From: Bacillus mesophilus
Lineage (GTDB): Bacteria; Bacillota; Bacilli; Bacillales; SA4
Direction of reading: 5' to 3'
NCBI RefSeq assembly: GCF_011008845.1
Contig: NZ_JAAIWM010000009.1
Coordinates: forward strand, 1-64,000
Length of the DNA stretch: 64,000 nt
Shown: one piece after another, positions 42,699 through 52,398 of the stretch
Position numbering within the stretch: the first letter of the stretch is position 1
Layout: every line of letters starts with the position of its first letter
Notes under the pieces: model-generated
Seen by the model: only the letters and a program-made list of their open reading frames with translations
Told to the model about the DNA's origin: nothing
Databases searched by the model: none
Made by a program: the position numbers and the translations under genes

Positions 42699-45600
42699 CT
42701 ATACCCGTTTAAACGGCCACCAGTTGGCTTTACCAAATGTTTTTACCATAACCGGAACAAACAATGGCAAGATAATTAATGCATATAGGATTAATCCGAC
42801 CAACACAATGGATGCAATTTGGAGAAGTGATAACATTCCAGAAGGCATCATTGCTGCAAAAGTTCCACCTAAGATCACTGCTGCTGAGATAATAACAGTA
42901 CCCATTTTCTTCATTGAGATATGCATCGCCTCTTCGACGGATAGATCTTTATATTCGTTAAAGCGATCCATCAAGAAGATACTATAGTCTACTCCAAGTG
43001 CGACCAGAATAACGAATCCAAAGAATGGAACAGTCCAGCTCATCCCTGTGTAGCCTAGAATATTCACAAAAATTGTCTCATTAATTGCCATAGATGTGTA
43101 ATAAGTTAGGATGAGAGATCCAATTAGATAGATTGGCATAATCAATGATCTAAATAAGAATACTAGGATAATGAAAATTCCAATTAACATATACACGACA
43201 GTCTTCGAATAGTCAGCATTTGACATGGCTGCTAAATCAGCATTAGTGCTTGTTACGCCGCCAATTGCAACCTGAGCATTTTCGAGTTTAGTCTCTTTGG
43301 TTGCACGTTTGACCGCTTCCTCTAACTGTTGAATTTGAGCAATTGCCTCATTTGAATAAGGATTATCTTCAAATATAACGTCAATCGTCATTACTTTTCG
43401 GTTTGCTGACATATACACATCTAATGCCTGTTCAAAGTCTTCACTTTCCAACACTTCATCTGGTATATAGAACCCTACCATCTCGTCAGATTTCGAAAGC
43501 TCGGATAAGTAATCCTGAGCAGAGTTTAAACCCTCAAAGACTTCGTTTAACCCATCAGCACTTTGTGTAAGTCCACCAGTCAACTGACCGAGCTGTGAAC
43601 CAATATCATTAAACCCACTTAGAAGCTGCTCTTGCCCGACATTTATACTAGTTAGGCCATTTGTTACACTTGGCAGCTTGGAAATGATGGTACCTTGCCC
43701 ATCTGCCATTGCTACTAAGCCCGCTTGCTGCTTTTCAATTCCTATAACAAGCTGCTCCATGCCCGCAATTAGTGCTTCATAACCCGCTATCACGGTTGGA
43801 AAAGATTCATTAGCGGTTACTACACCGTCATTGATTTGACCAAGTCCAGCATTTAATTGATCCAAACCACCTGTAAGCTGAGTCATTTGACCTTGAACCT
43901 GAAGCACCGTTCCCTTGATCGCCTTATAGTGATCATCATTACTTATTCCAGGATAGCTTGGGTTATTTTCTAGATTCTCAAAGCTTTGTGTTAAAGAGGC
44001 AAGTGCTCCGGACAAGCCTTGTAGATTCTGACTTACCTCATTATAATTTCCTTCTAACTCTGTAAGAGAATTCCCCGCGAGCTGATAACCGCTTAAAAGC
44101 TCCTTACTACCTGCCACTAGTTTCTCTGCATTTACTTTTATCTCTTGAAGGCCATCAGCGAGCTGTTTAGAACCAGCTGCTCCCTGATCTAGGCCTCCTT
44201 CAATTTCCTTTAAGCCAGCCTGTAGCTGTAACAATCCTGACTTAATTTCATTAGTTCCGAAAATCAACTCATTTATTCCTTCTGTTGCTTGCATTAGCTC
44301 TGGTTCTGATTTAGAAAGCTCACTACCTGCTTCCTTTAAGCCATCACTTATTTGCTTAATTCCTTCGTTTCCTTCACCAATACCTTCTTGTAGAGTCTCT
44401 GCTTGTGAGGCTACAAATAACTCCTCAATCGGTTCGCCAGTTGGACGTGTAATTGAACGAACCGTACTTACTAAGTCAACACGATCGAGCTCTTGACTAA
44501 CTTTTTCAGCAATACTAATATACTCTGCTGAATTCATCTCTTCATCATTTTTAATGACAATCTGAGTTGGCATTGACTCTCCTGGCCCAAAGCCTTCTGC
44601 AATATAGTTAAATGCTTTAATGGAAGGTACATCATCACCAATCTCTTCAAGTGAATTAAAGGAAACTTCACCATCATAAGCAAGTAAGAAGGGCACCGAG
44701 ATCCCTGCTACAATCAATAATGAATATAGGGGTCTTCTTAACGAGAATCGACCGACAACGTCCCAAAGTGCACTATCTTTATGTTCTAGTGTACCTTTAG
44801 ATGGCCAAAACAGCCTCTTACCTAGTACGGCCATGAAAAACGGTACAACTGTAAACAGGGCAAGTAATAAGATCGCTACTCCTACTGCAACCGCTGCAGC
44901 TGACTGATATAGCTTGAAAGTAGAAAATCCAATCGCCGCAAACCCAATCATTACTGCTAATCCACTAAAGAAAACGGTTCTTCCTGCATGACGGTATGTT
45001 TCAACAATCGCCTCTGTTACGCTTTCACGCTGAGTCATTTCTTCTTTAAAGCGACTTAATAGGAGAATACAATAGTCTGTTCCAATCCCAAATAAAATCG
45101 CTACTAAGAAAATCTGAGTGAACGTTGATAACGGGAAATTCATCGTATCTACTAATATAGCAACAATAGATTGTGATGCTAAATAAGTAATCCCTACAGT
45201 AACTAATGGTATAATAGGAGCTACCACCGAGCGGAATACTAAAAGTAAGACAACTAGAATAAACACAACTGTAATTCCTTCTGTCTTCTTTAATCCTTCC
45301 TGTGAACTTGTGATTAAATCTAGGTCAATCATCCAGCTACTTGTGTAATAATGATCAACAGTAGTATCTTCAATTACTTTATAAAGAGCATCAGATACAT
45401 CCTTTGGCTCTCTTCCATCCCAAGTAATCGTCATCGAGGTAAGGATTGTCTGACCATCCTCTGATACAAGTTGTTCTGCTAAGGTCTCTTCTTTAAAGTG
45501 TGAGATTATGCTTGTGATACCGAGCTCTACCTTGTTCTCATCAAGCTTATTAACAGCAGCCTCAACCTCTGCCAATTCTTCAGTAGTTAATTCACCTTCA

Positions 45601-45824
45601 CCTTGAAACACAAGTGCTACCTGAGACGTATCTCCTCCGTCCTCAGTACTTTGAACTTCCTCTAAAATCTGGTTTGCTAGAGTAGAAGAATATCCATCGG
45701 GAATGGACATCTGCCCCTTTTCACGAACAAGGTCTGCCATATTGGGCGCAATCAAAAATAGCCCAACAATTAAAGCTACCCAAACTCCCATTACGAACCA
45801 TTTTCCTTTTATAATTGCTCTCAC
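42699..45824 (-). CDS. MMPL-family RND-type exporter
   Basis: A 1041-residue transporter with about twelve helices in two MMPL halves (residues 1-370 and 830-1035). The extracytoplasmic part between them (about 450-790) is an extended coiled-coil of the YhgE/Pip kind, with repeats such as GLKEIEGGLDQGAAGSKQL. Motifs GIGTDYCILLLSRFKEE and ALGVDYSIFLMDRFNEY are the duplicated proton-relay helices. It may export lipids or drugs. It starts with GTG overlapping the MarR stop (GTGA), so expression is coupled to its probable repressor. A hairpin and array E follow. Confidence 0.92.
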   Translation of the reverse strand: MRAIIKGKWFVMGVWVALIVGLFLIAPNMADLVREKGQMSIPDGYSSTLANQILEEVQSTEDGGDTSQVALVFQGEGELTTEELAEVEAAVNKLDENKVELGITSIISHFKEETLAEQLVSEDGQTILTSMTITWDGREPKDVSDALYKVIEDTTVDHYYTSSWMIDLDLITSSQEGLKKTEGITVVFILVVLLLVFRSVVAPIIPLVTVGITYLASQSIVAILVDTMNFPLSTFTQIFLVAILFGIGTDYCILLLSRFKEEMTQRESVTEAIVETYRHAGRTVFFSGLAVMIGFAAIGFSTFKLYQSAAAVAVGVAILLLALFTVVPFFMAVLGKRLFWPSKGTLEHKDSALWDVVGRFSLRRPLYSLLIVAGISVPFLLAYDGEVSFNSLEEIGDDVPSIKAFNYIAEGFGPGESMPTQIVIKNDEEMNSAEYISIAEKVSQELDRVDLVSTVRSITRPTGEPIEELFVASQAETLQEGIGEGNEGIKQISDGLKEAGSELSKSEPELMQATEGINELIFGTNEIKSGLLQLQAGLKEIEGGLDQGAAGSKQLADGLQEIKVNAEKLVAGSKELLSGYQLAGNSLTELEGNYNEVSQNLQGLSGALASLTQSFENLENNPSYPGISNDDHYKAIKGTVLQVQGQMTQLTGGLDQLNAGLGQINDGVVTANESFPTVIAGYEALIAGMEQLVIGIEKQQAGLVAMADGQGTIISKLPSVTNGLTSINVGQEQLLSGFNDIGSQLGQLTGGLTQSADGLNEVFEGLNSAQDYLSELSKSDEMVGFYIPDEVLESEDFEQALDVYMSANRKVMTIDVIFEDNPYSNEAIAQIQQLEEAVKRATKETKLENAQVAIGGVTSTNADLAAMSNADYSKTVVYMLIGIFIILVFLFRSLIMPIYLIGSLILTYYTSMAINETIFVNILGYTGMSWTVPFFGFVILVALGVDYSIFLMDRFNEYKDLSVEEAMHISMKKMGTVIISAAVILGGTFAAMMPSGMLSLLQIASIVLVGLILYALIILPLFVPVMVKTFGKANWWPFKRV

Positions 45825-46288
45825 ACTGATTCCCCCTGCTTTAGGTCTTTAAGGTCTACAAGAACCTGGTTTAATTTTTCATATGTTTTCATAAAACGAT
45901 CTATTTCCTCATTGTCAAACTTCGTTATGATTTCCCCAACTAAACTATGAATTTTTTGTTGTGCTTTTTCATACACTTCCATGCCTTTAGGAGTTAGAGA
46001 TAAGTAGATGACACGACGATCGCCTTCATCACGTTTTCGGTCAATTAGTCCTCTTTCCACTAAACGATTAATGGCTCCAGTAATCGCACTTTTCTTTACA
46101 TCAAACACTTCTGCTAGTTCTGTTGATGTACAAACTCCGACACTGTTTATATACCTTAAGGTATAGTGCTGTTCTGTTGTAATATCATCACCAATTTCTT
46201 TTCTTATCAGATTTTCAGCCTTTTTCGTGACTGAAAAGGAGTAATCTATATACTTATTGATTAACTCTTGAATATTACTTTTCTCCAT
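45821..46288 (-). CDS. MarR family repressor of the MMPL operon
   Basis: A MarR regulator of 155 residues. The winged helix reads VCTSTELAEVFDVKKSAITGAINRLVERGLIDRKRDEGDRRVIYLSLT, shown here in overlapping parts: SAITGAINRLVERGL and DEGDRRVIYLSLTPKG. Helical dimerisation ends flank it. It overlaps the exporter gene by 4 nt and probably represses it together with itself. A perfect 13-bp palindrome (46330-46342) lies about 42 bp upstream of the start. Two ATG codons are adjacent; 46288 has the better spacing to GGTGG. Confidence 0.92.
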   Translation of the reverse strand: MEKSNIQELINKYIDYSFSVTKKAENLIRKEIGDDITTEQHYTLRYINSVGVCTSTELAEVFDVKKSAITGAINRLVERGLIDRKRDEGDRRVIYLSLTPKGMEVYEKAQQKIHSLVGEIITKFDNEEIDRFMKTYEKLNQVLVDLKDLKQGESV

Positions 46289-46329
46289 CATTTTCCACCT
46301 TTGTCTTAATTAGTTCACACCATTAACTA

Positions 46330-46342
46330 TTAACAGTGTTAA
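46330..46342. promoter_or_regulatory. Probable MarR operator
   Basis: Perfect inverted repeat TTAACA-G-TGTTAA embedded in a wider TTAACTA/TTAACTATAA context, in the gap between the MarR-MMPL operon and the divergent aldo/keto reductase gene. It could control both. Confidence 0.7.
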
Positions 46343-46465
46343 CTATAATACGCCGAATTGTTAGCTGTCAATTATATTTACCTCTACAACCGAAGCATAA
46401 TTTTTTATAAATATTTTAAAATATGAGAAAATAAATTGAATATAAAATTGACTGAGGTGATTGAT

Positions 46466-47296
46466 ATGGTTAAGAGCTTACAAGATACAACCACATTACA
46501 TAACGGAGTAAACATGCCTTGGTTTGGGCTAGGCGTTTTCAAGGTACAGGATGGACAAGAAGCGATTGATTCAGTTAAGGCTGCGATCAACAATGGATAC
46601 AGAAGTATTGATACTGCGGCAATATATCGTAACGAGGAAGGTGTTGGACAAGCACTTAAGGAAGTAGACGTTCCCCGTGAAGATTTATTCATAACTACAA
46701 AAGTTTGGAATTCAGATCAAGGTTATGCGACGACTTTAGAAGCATTCGAAAGTAGCATGCAAAAGCTAGGCTTAGACTACCTTGATCTTTATTTAGTTCA
46801 CTGGCCTGTAAAAGGAAAATATAACGACACATGGAAAGCATTAGAGAAGCTTTACAAAGATGGACGTGTTCGTGCCATTGGTGTTAGTAACTTTCATGTT
46901 CACCATCTTGAAGACTTACTAGCACATGCTGAAATTAAACCGATGGTCAATCAAATTGAATATCATCCACACTTAAATCAACAAGAGGTTCATGACTTCT
47001 GTAAGAAGGAAGGCATACAGCTCGAGGCCTGGTCTCCTTTAAAACAGGGCGTCCTGTTAACAGAGCCTACCATCGTAAGTATTGCTGAGAAACATAATAA
47101 ATCTGCTGCACAAGTTATTTTACGTTGGGATCTTCAAAATGGAGTAGTCACGATTCCAAAATCTATTAAAGAACATCGTATTATTGAAAATGCAGATATC
47201 TTTGACTTTGAGTTATCTGCAGAAGAGATGGAAACAATCAATGGATTAAATAAAAATGAAAGAATCGGGGCAGATCCTGATAATTTTGATTTCTAA
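46466..47296 (+). CDS. Aldo/keto reductase (YvgN-like)
   Basis: A 276-residue NADPH-dependent reductase of the AKR5 type, acting on glyoxal, methylglyoxal and similar aldehydes in relatives. The catalytic tetrad is Asp and Tyr in SIDTAAIYRNEEGVG, Lys in FITTKVWN and His in LYLVHWPVKG. The cofactor end is VTIPKSIKEHRIIENADIF. Start chosen at 46466, 5 nt after GAGGTGA; the frame is open slightly further upstream. Divergent from the MarR-MMPL operon, and possibly regulated by the same operator. Confidence 0.93.
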   Translation: MVKSLQDTTTLHNGVNMPWFGLGVFKVQDGQEAIDSVKAAINNGYRSIDTAAIYRNEEGVGQALKEVDVPREDLFITTKVWNSDQGYATTLEAFESSMQKLGLDYLDLYLVHWPVKGKYNDTWKALEKLYKDGRVRAIGVSNFHVHHLEDLLAHAEIKPMVNQIEYHPHLNQQEVHDFCKKEGIQLEAWSPLKQGVLLTEPTIVSIAEKHNKSAAQVILRWDLQNGVVTIPKSIKEHRIIENADIFDFELSAEEMETINGLNKNERIGADPDNFDF

Positions 47297-47299
47297 ATG

Positions 47300-47329
47300 A
47301 AAAAAGATCGCCAAATGGCGATCTTTTTT
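47300..47329. terminator. Bidirectional terminator, aldo/keto reductase / coaA
   Basis: Perfect 13-bp stem AAAAAAGATCGCC / GGCGATCTTTTTT with a 4-nt loop. Confidence 0.95.
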
Positions 47330-47343
47330 CATAGCTCTTCAAC

Positions 47344-48288
47344 TTACATTTTCTTCAGTTTAATAGAAGAAACAGTATGGTTTGCACCCTTCTTCAATAT
47401 AATATCCGCACGGTTAATAGTGGGCTTGATGTTTTGTTCTAAATTTCTTTGGTTTATATTACTCCAGATTCCTGCCGCAATTTCCTCTGCTTCTTCTTCT
47501 GTAAGATTTGCATACTTATTAAAATAAGAAACAGGATTTCTGAAGGCAGTTTTACGTAAGAGCTTAAATCGTTCTACATACCATCTTGAAATATCAGTTA
47601 CTTCCGCATCCACATAAATCGATAGATCAAAGAAATCAGATACATACACACTCGGAAGGTTCTCGTCCTCATTACGTGGTGTTTGTAGGACATTAATTCC
47701 CTCTACTATCACAATATCTGGCTGATTAATTTCAATATAATGATTCGGAATAATATCATAGTAAAGATGTGAATATATAGGAGCTGTCACATTAGCTTCC
47801 CCAGATTTTATTCTAGATAAGAAGTTGATTAGTTCTTTAATATTATAGCTCTCAGGAAATCCTTTTCGACCGAGAAGACCACGTTCCTCTAAAACAGCAT
47901 TTGGATGTAAAAAGCCGTCTGTAGTAACAAGGTCCACTTTAGGATGGTTAGGCCAGCGAGATAACAGTGCTTGAATGATTCGTGCCGTTGTACTTTTTCC
48001 AACAGCCACACTTCCAGCGATCCCAATAATATAAGGTACCTTCCTCGTTTTTTCACCGAAGAACGTATCCGTCACATTATGAAGTTGCTGAGAGGCAATA
48101 ATATATAGATTGAGTAATCTCGTCAGGGGTAAATATACCTCTGATACCTCCTCAATAGATAATTTCTCATTTAAGCCTCGTAGTTCCTCAATTTCCTTTT
48201 CGGTTAATGTTAAAGGTGTATTGAAGCGCAAGTTGGCCCACTTTTCTCTATCAAATAAAATATAAGGTGAATAATTAGAATCTGACAC
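47344..48288 (-). CDS. coaA: Type I pantothenate kinase
   Basis: A 314-residue kinase for the first step of coenzyme A synthesis. The P-loop is [17 protein letters not shown]; the [15 protein letters not shown] and [10 protein letters not shown] segments form the pantothenate site, and [11 protein letters not shown] is conserved. This is the E. coli CoaA (type I) form, feedback-inhibited by CoA in studied members. Monocistronic, with a shared terminator downstream. Confidence 0.95.
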   Translation of the reverse strand: MSDSNYSPYILFDREKWANLRFNTPLTLTEKEIEELRGLNEKLSIEEVSEVYLPLTRLLNLYIIASQQLHNVTDTFFGEKTRKVPYIIGIAGSVAVGKSTTARIIQALLSRWPNHPKVDLVTTDGFLHPNAVLEERGLLGRKGFPESYNIKELINFLSRIKSGEANVTAPIYSHLYYDIIPNHYIEINQPDIVIVEGINVLQTPRNEDENLPSVYVSDFFDLSIYVDAEVTDISRWYVERFKLLRKTAFRNPVSYFNKYANLTEEEAEEIAAGIWSNINQRNLEQNIKPTINRADIILKKGANHTVSSIKLKKM

Positions 48289-48471
48289 GTTTATTCCTCA
48301 ATTCAAGTACGACATCTTATGTATTATCTACATTTTATCAATGGTTACGAAATAAATCACCCTTTTTTATGAAAGCGGTTTATAACGACAGGAAGGAAAG
48401 GAACTCATAAAACATTTTTTCATAATAATAAACAGGTTATAAGTGGTTGTTTAATAATCACAAACTGAACG

Positions 48472-48503
48472 CAAAAAGTCCTTCATCACAGTGATGAAGG
48501 ACT
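48472..48503 (-). terminator. Terminator of the LysM gene
   Basis: AGTCCTTCATCAC / GTGATGAAGGACT stem, then TTTTTG on the minus strand, about 45 bp past the stop. Confidence 0.88.
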
Positions 48504-48550
48504 ACATATTAACTAGATAGTGGTAACCATTTTCCTTGAGACTTAATTAA

Positions 48551-49120
48551 TTATTTTAATGGTATTGTGATTTCTGAGCCAACTTGTAAGAAATAAGGAT
48601 CAACATTAGGATTCGCTGTTATGATTTCATCTACTGAAACACCATCATAAACACTAGCAATTTCATAGAATGTATTACCAGGCTGAACTGTATGGTAGAC
48701 TACATCATGCCCCGTAGTTGAATTACTTTCATGTACAACAATAACTTCTGAACCTATTGCTAATGTTAACGGGTCAATTCCCTCATTAAGATCATATAAA
48801 CGGTCTAATGTTACACCATCATAAACTTGGGCAATTTCTGATAAAGTGTTTCCTGGTTGTACGACATGTGTCACAACTCGATTATCAGAAGACTCACCTT
48901 TACTAATAACTACCTCAGTGCCTACCGGAATCGCAGTCGGATCTAACTCACTATTCCATTCTTTTAATTCATCAACAGTAACATCATGCTCCTGTGCTAT
49001 TCCCCAAAATGTATCATTGGGTTGTACGGTTACTGTTGATGCATTCGCCGCTAATCCAAAACCTCCTAAGATTAACCCTAATACAAAAGTCGGTACTAAA
49101 ATCTTCGAAATTTTTCTCAT
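48551..49120 (-). CDS. Secreted protein of three LysM domains
   Basis: A 189-residue exported protein with a signal peptide (1-28, cut after ANA) and three LysM repeats at about 30-73, 84-127 and 139-187. Each has the VQPGNTLSEIAQVYDGV-type opening and an IGSEVIV-type end. LysM modules bind N-acetylglucosamine in peptidoglycan. There is no catalytic domain at all, so it is a pure wall-binding protein, unlike LytE/LytF autolysins, which end in NlpC/P60. Strong GGAGGAG upstream of the ATG. Confidence 0.92.
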   Translation of the reverse strand: MRKISKILVPTFVLGLILGGFGLAANASTVTVQPNDTFWGIAQEHDVTVDELKEWNSELDPTAIPVGTEVVISKGESSDNRVVTHVVQPGNTLSEIAQVYDGVTLDRLYDLNEGIDPLTLAIGSEVIVVHESNSTTGHDVVYHTVQPGNTFYEIASVYDGVSVDEIITANPNVDPYFLQVGSEITIPLK

Positions 49121-49427
49121 CTTTTAATCTCCTCCTTTTAAAGTAACGTACAATATATTCCTACCCGTCCTACTAGAGTCTAAACAATAAATTACTAGAT
49201 TTGATTTAAGTACTAGATTTTATTGCCACTTTAGAGATATTTATCTACCATAAATTCAGTCACAGGTTATGGCAGAACAACTATAGACGAATCTATTAAA
49301 TTTAATCCCAATATTATAATCCCATATACCCATCAGGAGTATATCTAAATTTAAATATATAGATTATTATAGTAATATATGTAAGTTATTTACTTTATGA
49401 AAACGTTTAACACCGGAGGCATTCAAA
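49121..49427. other. Divergent intergenic region
   Basis: Very AT-rich gap between the LysM gene and a diguanylate cyclase gene, which must hold promoters for both. I see no gene, hairpin or clear operator in it. Confidence 0.5.
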
Positions 49428-50726
49428 ATGATTCCAACTACTAAAACACTCTTTCCTGAATATTTCACTTCAAAATATGAACTTGAATTAATCTGGAATA
49501 ATACAAATGATGCCATTTTTCTTATTGCTCCAAATGGTGCAATATTAAAAGCAAACCCGTCATTTGAAAGTTTACTAGGATATTCAGGACAGGAGTTATT
49601 TAATGCTCCTATTCCTCCTTTTATTCCTGATCATTTAATTAAACAACAGAAGCCCTTTTTAGATAAGATGCGCAAAGGAGAAAGACTTCATTATTTTGAA
49701 ACCCAAAGAGTAACAAAGGATGGTAGATTAATTGAAATCGTTTCTTCCTACTGTCCAGTTTTAGATGAAAATAACGATTTATTATTAATTGTTGGCATGT
49801 ATAAAGACGTGACAAAGCAAGTAGAAGCCCAAAGGTTATTAGCCGAAAATGAAAAGAAATATAGATTTATAGCGGAGAATACTTCAGATCTCATTCAGGT
49901 ATTAGATGAGTATGGAGTCATCTCGTATATTTCTCCTTCGGTCCAGTCACTTCTTAATTTTGCACCATCAAATTATATAAACAAATATATAGCAGAATGT
50001 TTGTTCAGAGATGATGTGCCTCAATTTATTGAACACCTTCATCAGCTACAAACTACTGAAGTACCATTCAAAACAGAAGTCCGGTATTTAAAGGAAAACG
50101 GTGATTATGTTTGGATGGAAGTAAAAGCTTCATATGTGCTAGATAACCAAGAGCGGAAAACGATGGTTGTGTCTAGAGACATCAGTGATCGAAAAAAATA
50201 CGAGGAAGAATTAAAATACCTTGCCTTTCATGATACGTTAACTGGTTTGCCAAATCGCTATCAATTTACTGAACTGCTGAAAGAAGAAATGACTCTTTCA
50301 AAAAGCAGTAACCAAGCTATGGCATTAATGTATGTAGATATTGATAATTTCAAGCAGATTAACGATTCTCTAGGCCACTCTGCAGGCGATCACGTTTTAA
50401 AGGAATTTTCTATAAAATTGAAAAAATCAGTCCGTGAATCCGATAAAGTTTGCCGCATAAGTGGTGATGAATTTATTGTTATTCTAGCAGCACCTAGCTC
50501 AACTGAAGCGGCAATCATGATAACAGAAAAAATTCAAAAAGAGCTTTCTTCCCCGGTTCATATCGGAGAAGATCATGTATATGTTCATTCCTCTATAGGC
50601 ATTGCTCTATATAATGGAGAGGAACTTTCATCAGAAAACTTAATTAAAAGAGCGGATTTTGCCCTTTATCAAACAAAGGAAAACCAAAAAGGCTCTTATA
50701 CAATTTGGGAAAATCCAAGGGTTTAA
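49428..50726 (+). CDS. Soluble PAS-PAS diguanylate cyclase
   Basis: A 432-residue cytoplasmic c-di-GMP synthase. PAS1 is about 20-135 (NTNDAIFLIAPNGAILKANP), PAS2 about 140-255 (FIAENTSDLIQVLDEYGVISYISP) and GGDEF about 262-430. The active site is RISGDEF, and the RESD five residues before it keeps the RxxD inhibitory site. No membrane segment, so it should sense an internal signal such as redox state. A terminator follows. Confidence 0.92.
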   Translation: MIPTTKTLFPEYFTSKYELELIWNNTNDAIFLIAPNGAILKANPSFESLLGYSGQELFNAPIPPFIPDHLIKQQKPFLDKMRKGERLHYFETQRVTKDGRLIEIVSSYCPVLDENNDLLLIVGMYKDVTKQVEAQRLLAENEKKYRFIAENTSDLIQVLDEYGVISYISPSVQSLLNFAPSNYINKYIAECLFRDDVPQFIEHLHQLQTTEVPFKTEVRYLKENGDYVWMEVKASYVLDNQERKTMVVSRDISDRKKYEEELKYLAFHDTLTGLPNRYQFTELLKEEMTLSKSSNQAMALMYVDIDNFKQINDSLGHSAGDHVLKEFSIKLKKSVRESDKVCRISGDEFIVILAAPSSTEAAIMITEKIQKELSSPVHIGEDHVYVHSSIGIALYNGEELSSENLIKRADFALYQTKENQKGSYTIWENPRV

Positions 50727-50743
50727 ACGAATTCAATACAATA

Positions 50744-50787
50744 CAAAAACACTATGAATTTCTTAATTAGAAATCATAGCGTTTTTG
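50744..50787 (+). terminator. Terminator of PAS-GGDEF gene
   Basis: AAAAACACTATGA...TCATAGCGTTTTTG hairpin, with an inner TTTCT/AGAAA stem and a T-run. Confidence 0.8.
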
Positions 50788-50831
50788 TCATTCTATTAAA
50801 ATTTTGTACTACTGCTTTTACAAACCAATAA

Positions 50832-51623
50832 TTACTGTCCTACTGCTGGTTTGTTTTCTTCTTCTACTTTTTTCTCTTTTGATAGGAACCAGCCTGCTAC
50901 CGCGATAAGGACAAGGACTACATAGAACGTAATTTTCCATTCAGGTGTTTTCGCGAATCCAACCGGTAAAATCGCTAAATCTGGGTGAGATAATGTGAAT
51001 ACAGCTAACTTTACTCCAACCCATCCTACAATAACGAATGCAGCGATTTCTAAACCTGGTCTCTTATGAAGTAAGGTTACAAAGTAGTTTGCGGCAAATC
51101 GCATGATGATTAATCCCATTAATCCACCGGCAAAAATGACGAGGAATTTACCTCCATCTAATCCACCTATTTTCGGAAGGTTTGTATTGGGTAAAGTAAC
51201 AGCTAATGCTACTGCTGCTAGGATTGAATCTACTGCAAAAGCAATATCAGCTAGCTCAACTTTGAAAACAGTCATCCAGAATCCAGACTTTTTCTTTTCC
51301 TCTTTTACTAGTCCAGATTTTTCTTCTGCCTTTTTGATTATAATCTTTCGGAATATATGATTTAATGCGATAAATAATAGATAAAGTGCTCCTAATGCTT
51401 GAACCTGCCATACATCAACAAGGAATGAGATCGCAAATAATGAAGCGAAACGAAATACAAAGGCACCAGCAAGTCCATAGAATAATGCTCTTTTTCTTTG
51501 CTCCTCTGGAAGATGCTTAACCATGATCGCTAGAACGAGTGCGTTATCAGCTGCTAATAATCCTTCAATTGCTATTAACAGTAATAATACCCATCCATAT
51601 TCAAATAAAATTGATAATTCCAC
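50832..51623 (-). CDS. TerC family membrane protein, second copy (YceF-like)
   Basis: A 263-residue TerC protein with seven helices. The metal motifs are IAIEGLLAADNALVLAIMV and VELADIAFAVDSILAAVALA, where the acidic residues stay but the second Asn of the other paralogue becomes Ser. A charged cytoplasmic loop (KKAEEKSGLVKEEKKK) separates the halves. Size fits B. subtilis YceF (MeeF). It is the last gene of a presumed operon headed by a Mn riboswitch (52399-52510), through an FbpB-like and a Spo0M-like gene, with no terminator in between. Confidence 0.92.
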   Translation of the reverse strand: MELSILFEYGWVLLLLIAIEGLLAADNALVLAIMVKHLPEEQRKRALFYGLAGAFVFRFASLFAISFLVDVWQVQALGALYLLFIALNHIFRKIIIKKAEEKSGLVKEEKKKSGFWMTVFKVELADIAFAVDSILAAVALAVTLPNTNLPKIGGLDGGKFLVIFAGGLMGLIIMRFAANYFVTLLHKRPGLEIAAFVIVGWVGVKLAVFTLSHPDLAILPVGFAKTPEWKITFYVVLVLIAVAGWFLSKEKKVEEENKPAVGQ

Positions 51624-51681
51624 TAAAAAAATCCCCCTTTATATAAATAACTAACTCAAAATTGTCTTATCTTATAATCTC

Positions 51682-52068
51682 TTAAACAATCTTAATAATA
51701 TCCTGATCCCTGCTCTCTACTCCTTTATTAAATGTTAGTTTTGTATGAAAACGATATGATATCTCATCAGATGAAACTGGGACATCCACCGGTAATTTAA
51801 AAGTAAACGATAATTCATTTTCTTCCGTTGAGTTAATTAGCTTTTTGGTGAGAATGGTTGTCGAATCGATTACCTGTTCAGTTTCTTTAGTCTTGTCAAT
51901 CAAGACTAAATCACTATCAATACGGTTAATCTGTTGTTCCACTGTCCCACCTACAATTTTAAAATATCCAACAATGTTATCTCCTGGACGATAAGTCTCC
52001 TTTGGTAAGATTAGGTCTATCCTTGCAGAGCCTACCCCTAATAGAGACATGTATTTCCTTAGTATCAA
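51682..52068 (-). CDS. Short Spo0M-like (arrestin-fold) protein
   Basis: A 128-residue Spo0M family protein with SLLGVGSARIDLILPKETY, RPGDNIVGYFKIVGGTVEQQI and ISYRFHTKLTFNKGVESRDQD. Spo0M is about 258 residues, with two arrestin-like halves. This protein has only the N-terminal half and ends cleanly, so it is a half-length homologue, not an obvious truncation. Spo0M affects sporulation and cell division control; the short form is uncharacterised to me. TTG at 52068 is 8 nt from GGAGG and aligns with the Spo0M start; ATG 52050 is the alternative. It lies 20 bp after the FbpB-like stop. Confidence 0.82.
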   Translation of the reverse strand: MILRKYMSLLGVGSARIDLILPKETYRPGDNIVGYFKIVGGTVEQQINRIDSDLVLIDKTKETEQVIDSTTILTKKLINSTEENELSFTFKLPVDVPVSSDEISYRFHTKLTFNKGVESRDQDIIKIV

Positions 52069-52088
52069 CCTTCCCACCTCCAAAGAAA

Positions 52089-52214
52089 TTATTTGAAGCT
52101 AATAATTTTTTCGTCTACACGTCTTTCAATTTTTTCAATCAGGACTTTATCTTTTAAAAGCTCTTCTTTGTTCTTTTTTAAAAGCTCATTGATATTTATT
52201 TTTGGTTTTCTCAT
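52089..52214 (-). CDS. FbpB-family small basic protein
   Basis: A 41-residue highly charged protein (opening MRKPKININELLKKNKEEL, ending in IEKIERRVDEKIISFK) that fits the FbpA/FbpB small basic protein family. In B. subtilis, FbpB works with the FsrA sRNA in the iron-sparing response and is Fur-controlled. Here it instead lies 140 bp after a Mn riboswitch, and no Fur box was recognised. The ATG follows AAGGAGAG. It appears co-transcribed with the Spo0M-like and TerC genes. Confidence 0.82.
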   Translation of the reverse strand: MRKPKININELLKKNKEELLKDKVLIEKIERRVDEKIISFK

Positions 52215-52349
52215 CTTTTTATCTTCTCTCCTTGTTATATTAAATTGTTATTACTTTACTTAATTTGCCGTTCCATTTCACTACCTTTTTGTCAAAAAAA
52301 GCCCTCGTTTATCAAAACAGCTTATGAAACAGTTATCATTTATCCCACA

Positions 52350-52382
52350 AAAAAAACCTTCACCAAAGTTTGGTAAAGGTTT
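52350..52382 (-). terminator. Riboswitch-controlled terminator 2
   Basis: AACCTTTACCAAA / TTTGGTGAAGGTT stem on the minus strand, followed by eight T residues. Its 5' arm ACCTTTACC is complementary to the last aptamer helix GGTAAAGGT, so the two structures should exclude each other. Confidence 0.88.
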
Positions 52383-52398
52383 AATAAACATAAATATA

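Noticed and set aside
49396..49411. Catabolite-response-like site ATGAAAACGTTTAAC before the PAS-GGDEF gene
   Set aside because: One invariant position of the cre consensus fails, and the site abuts the ribosome site; too weak to claim.
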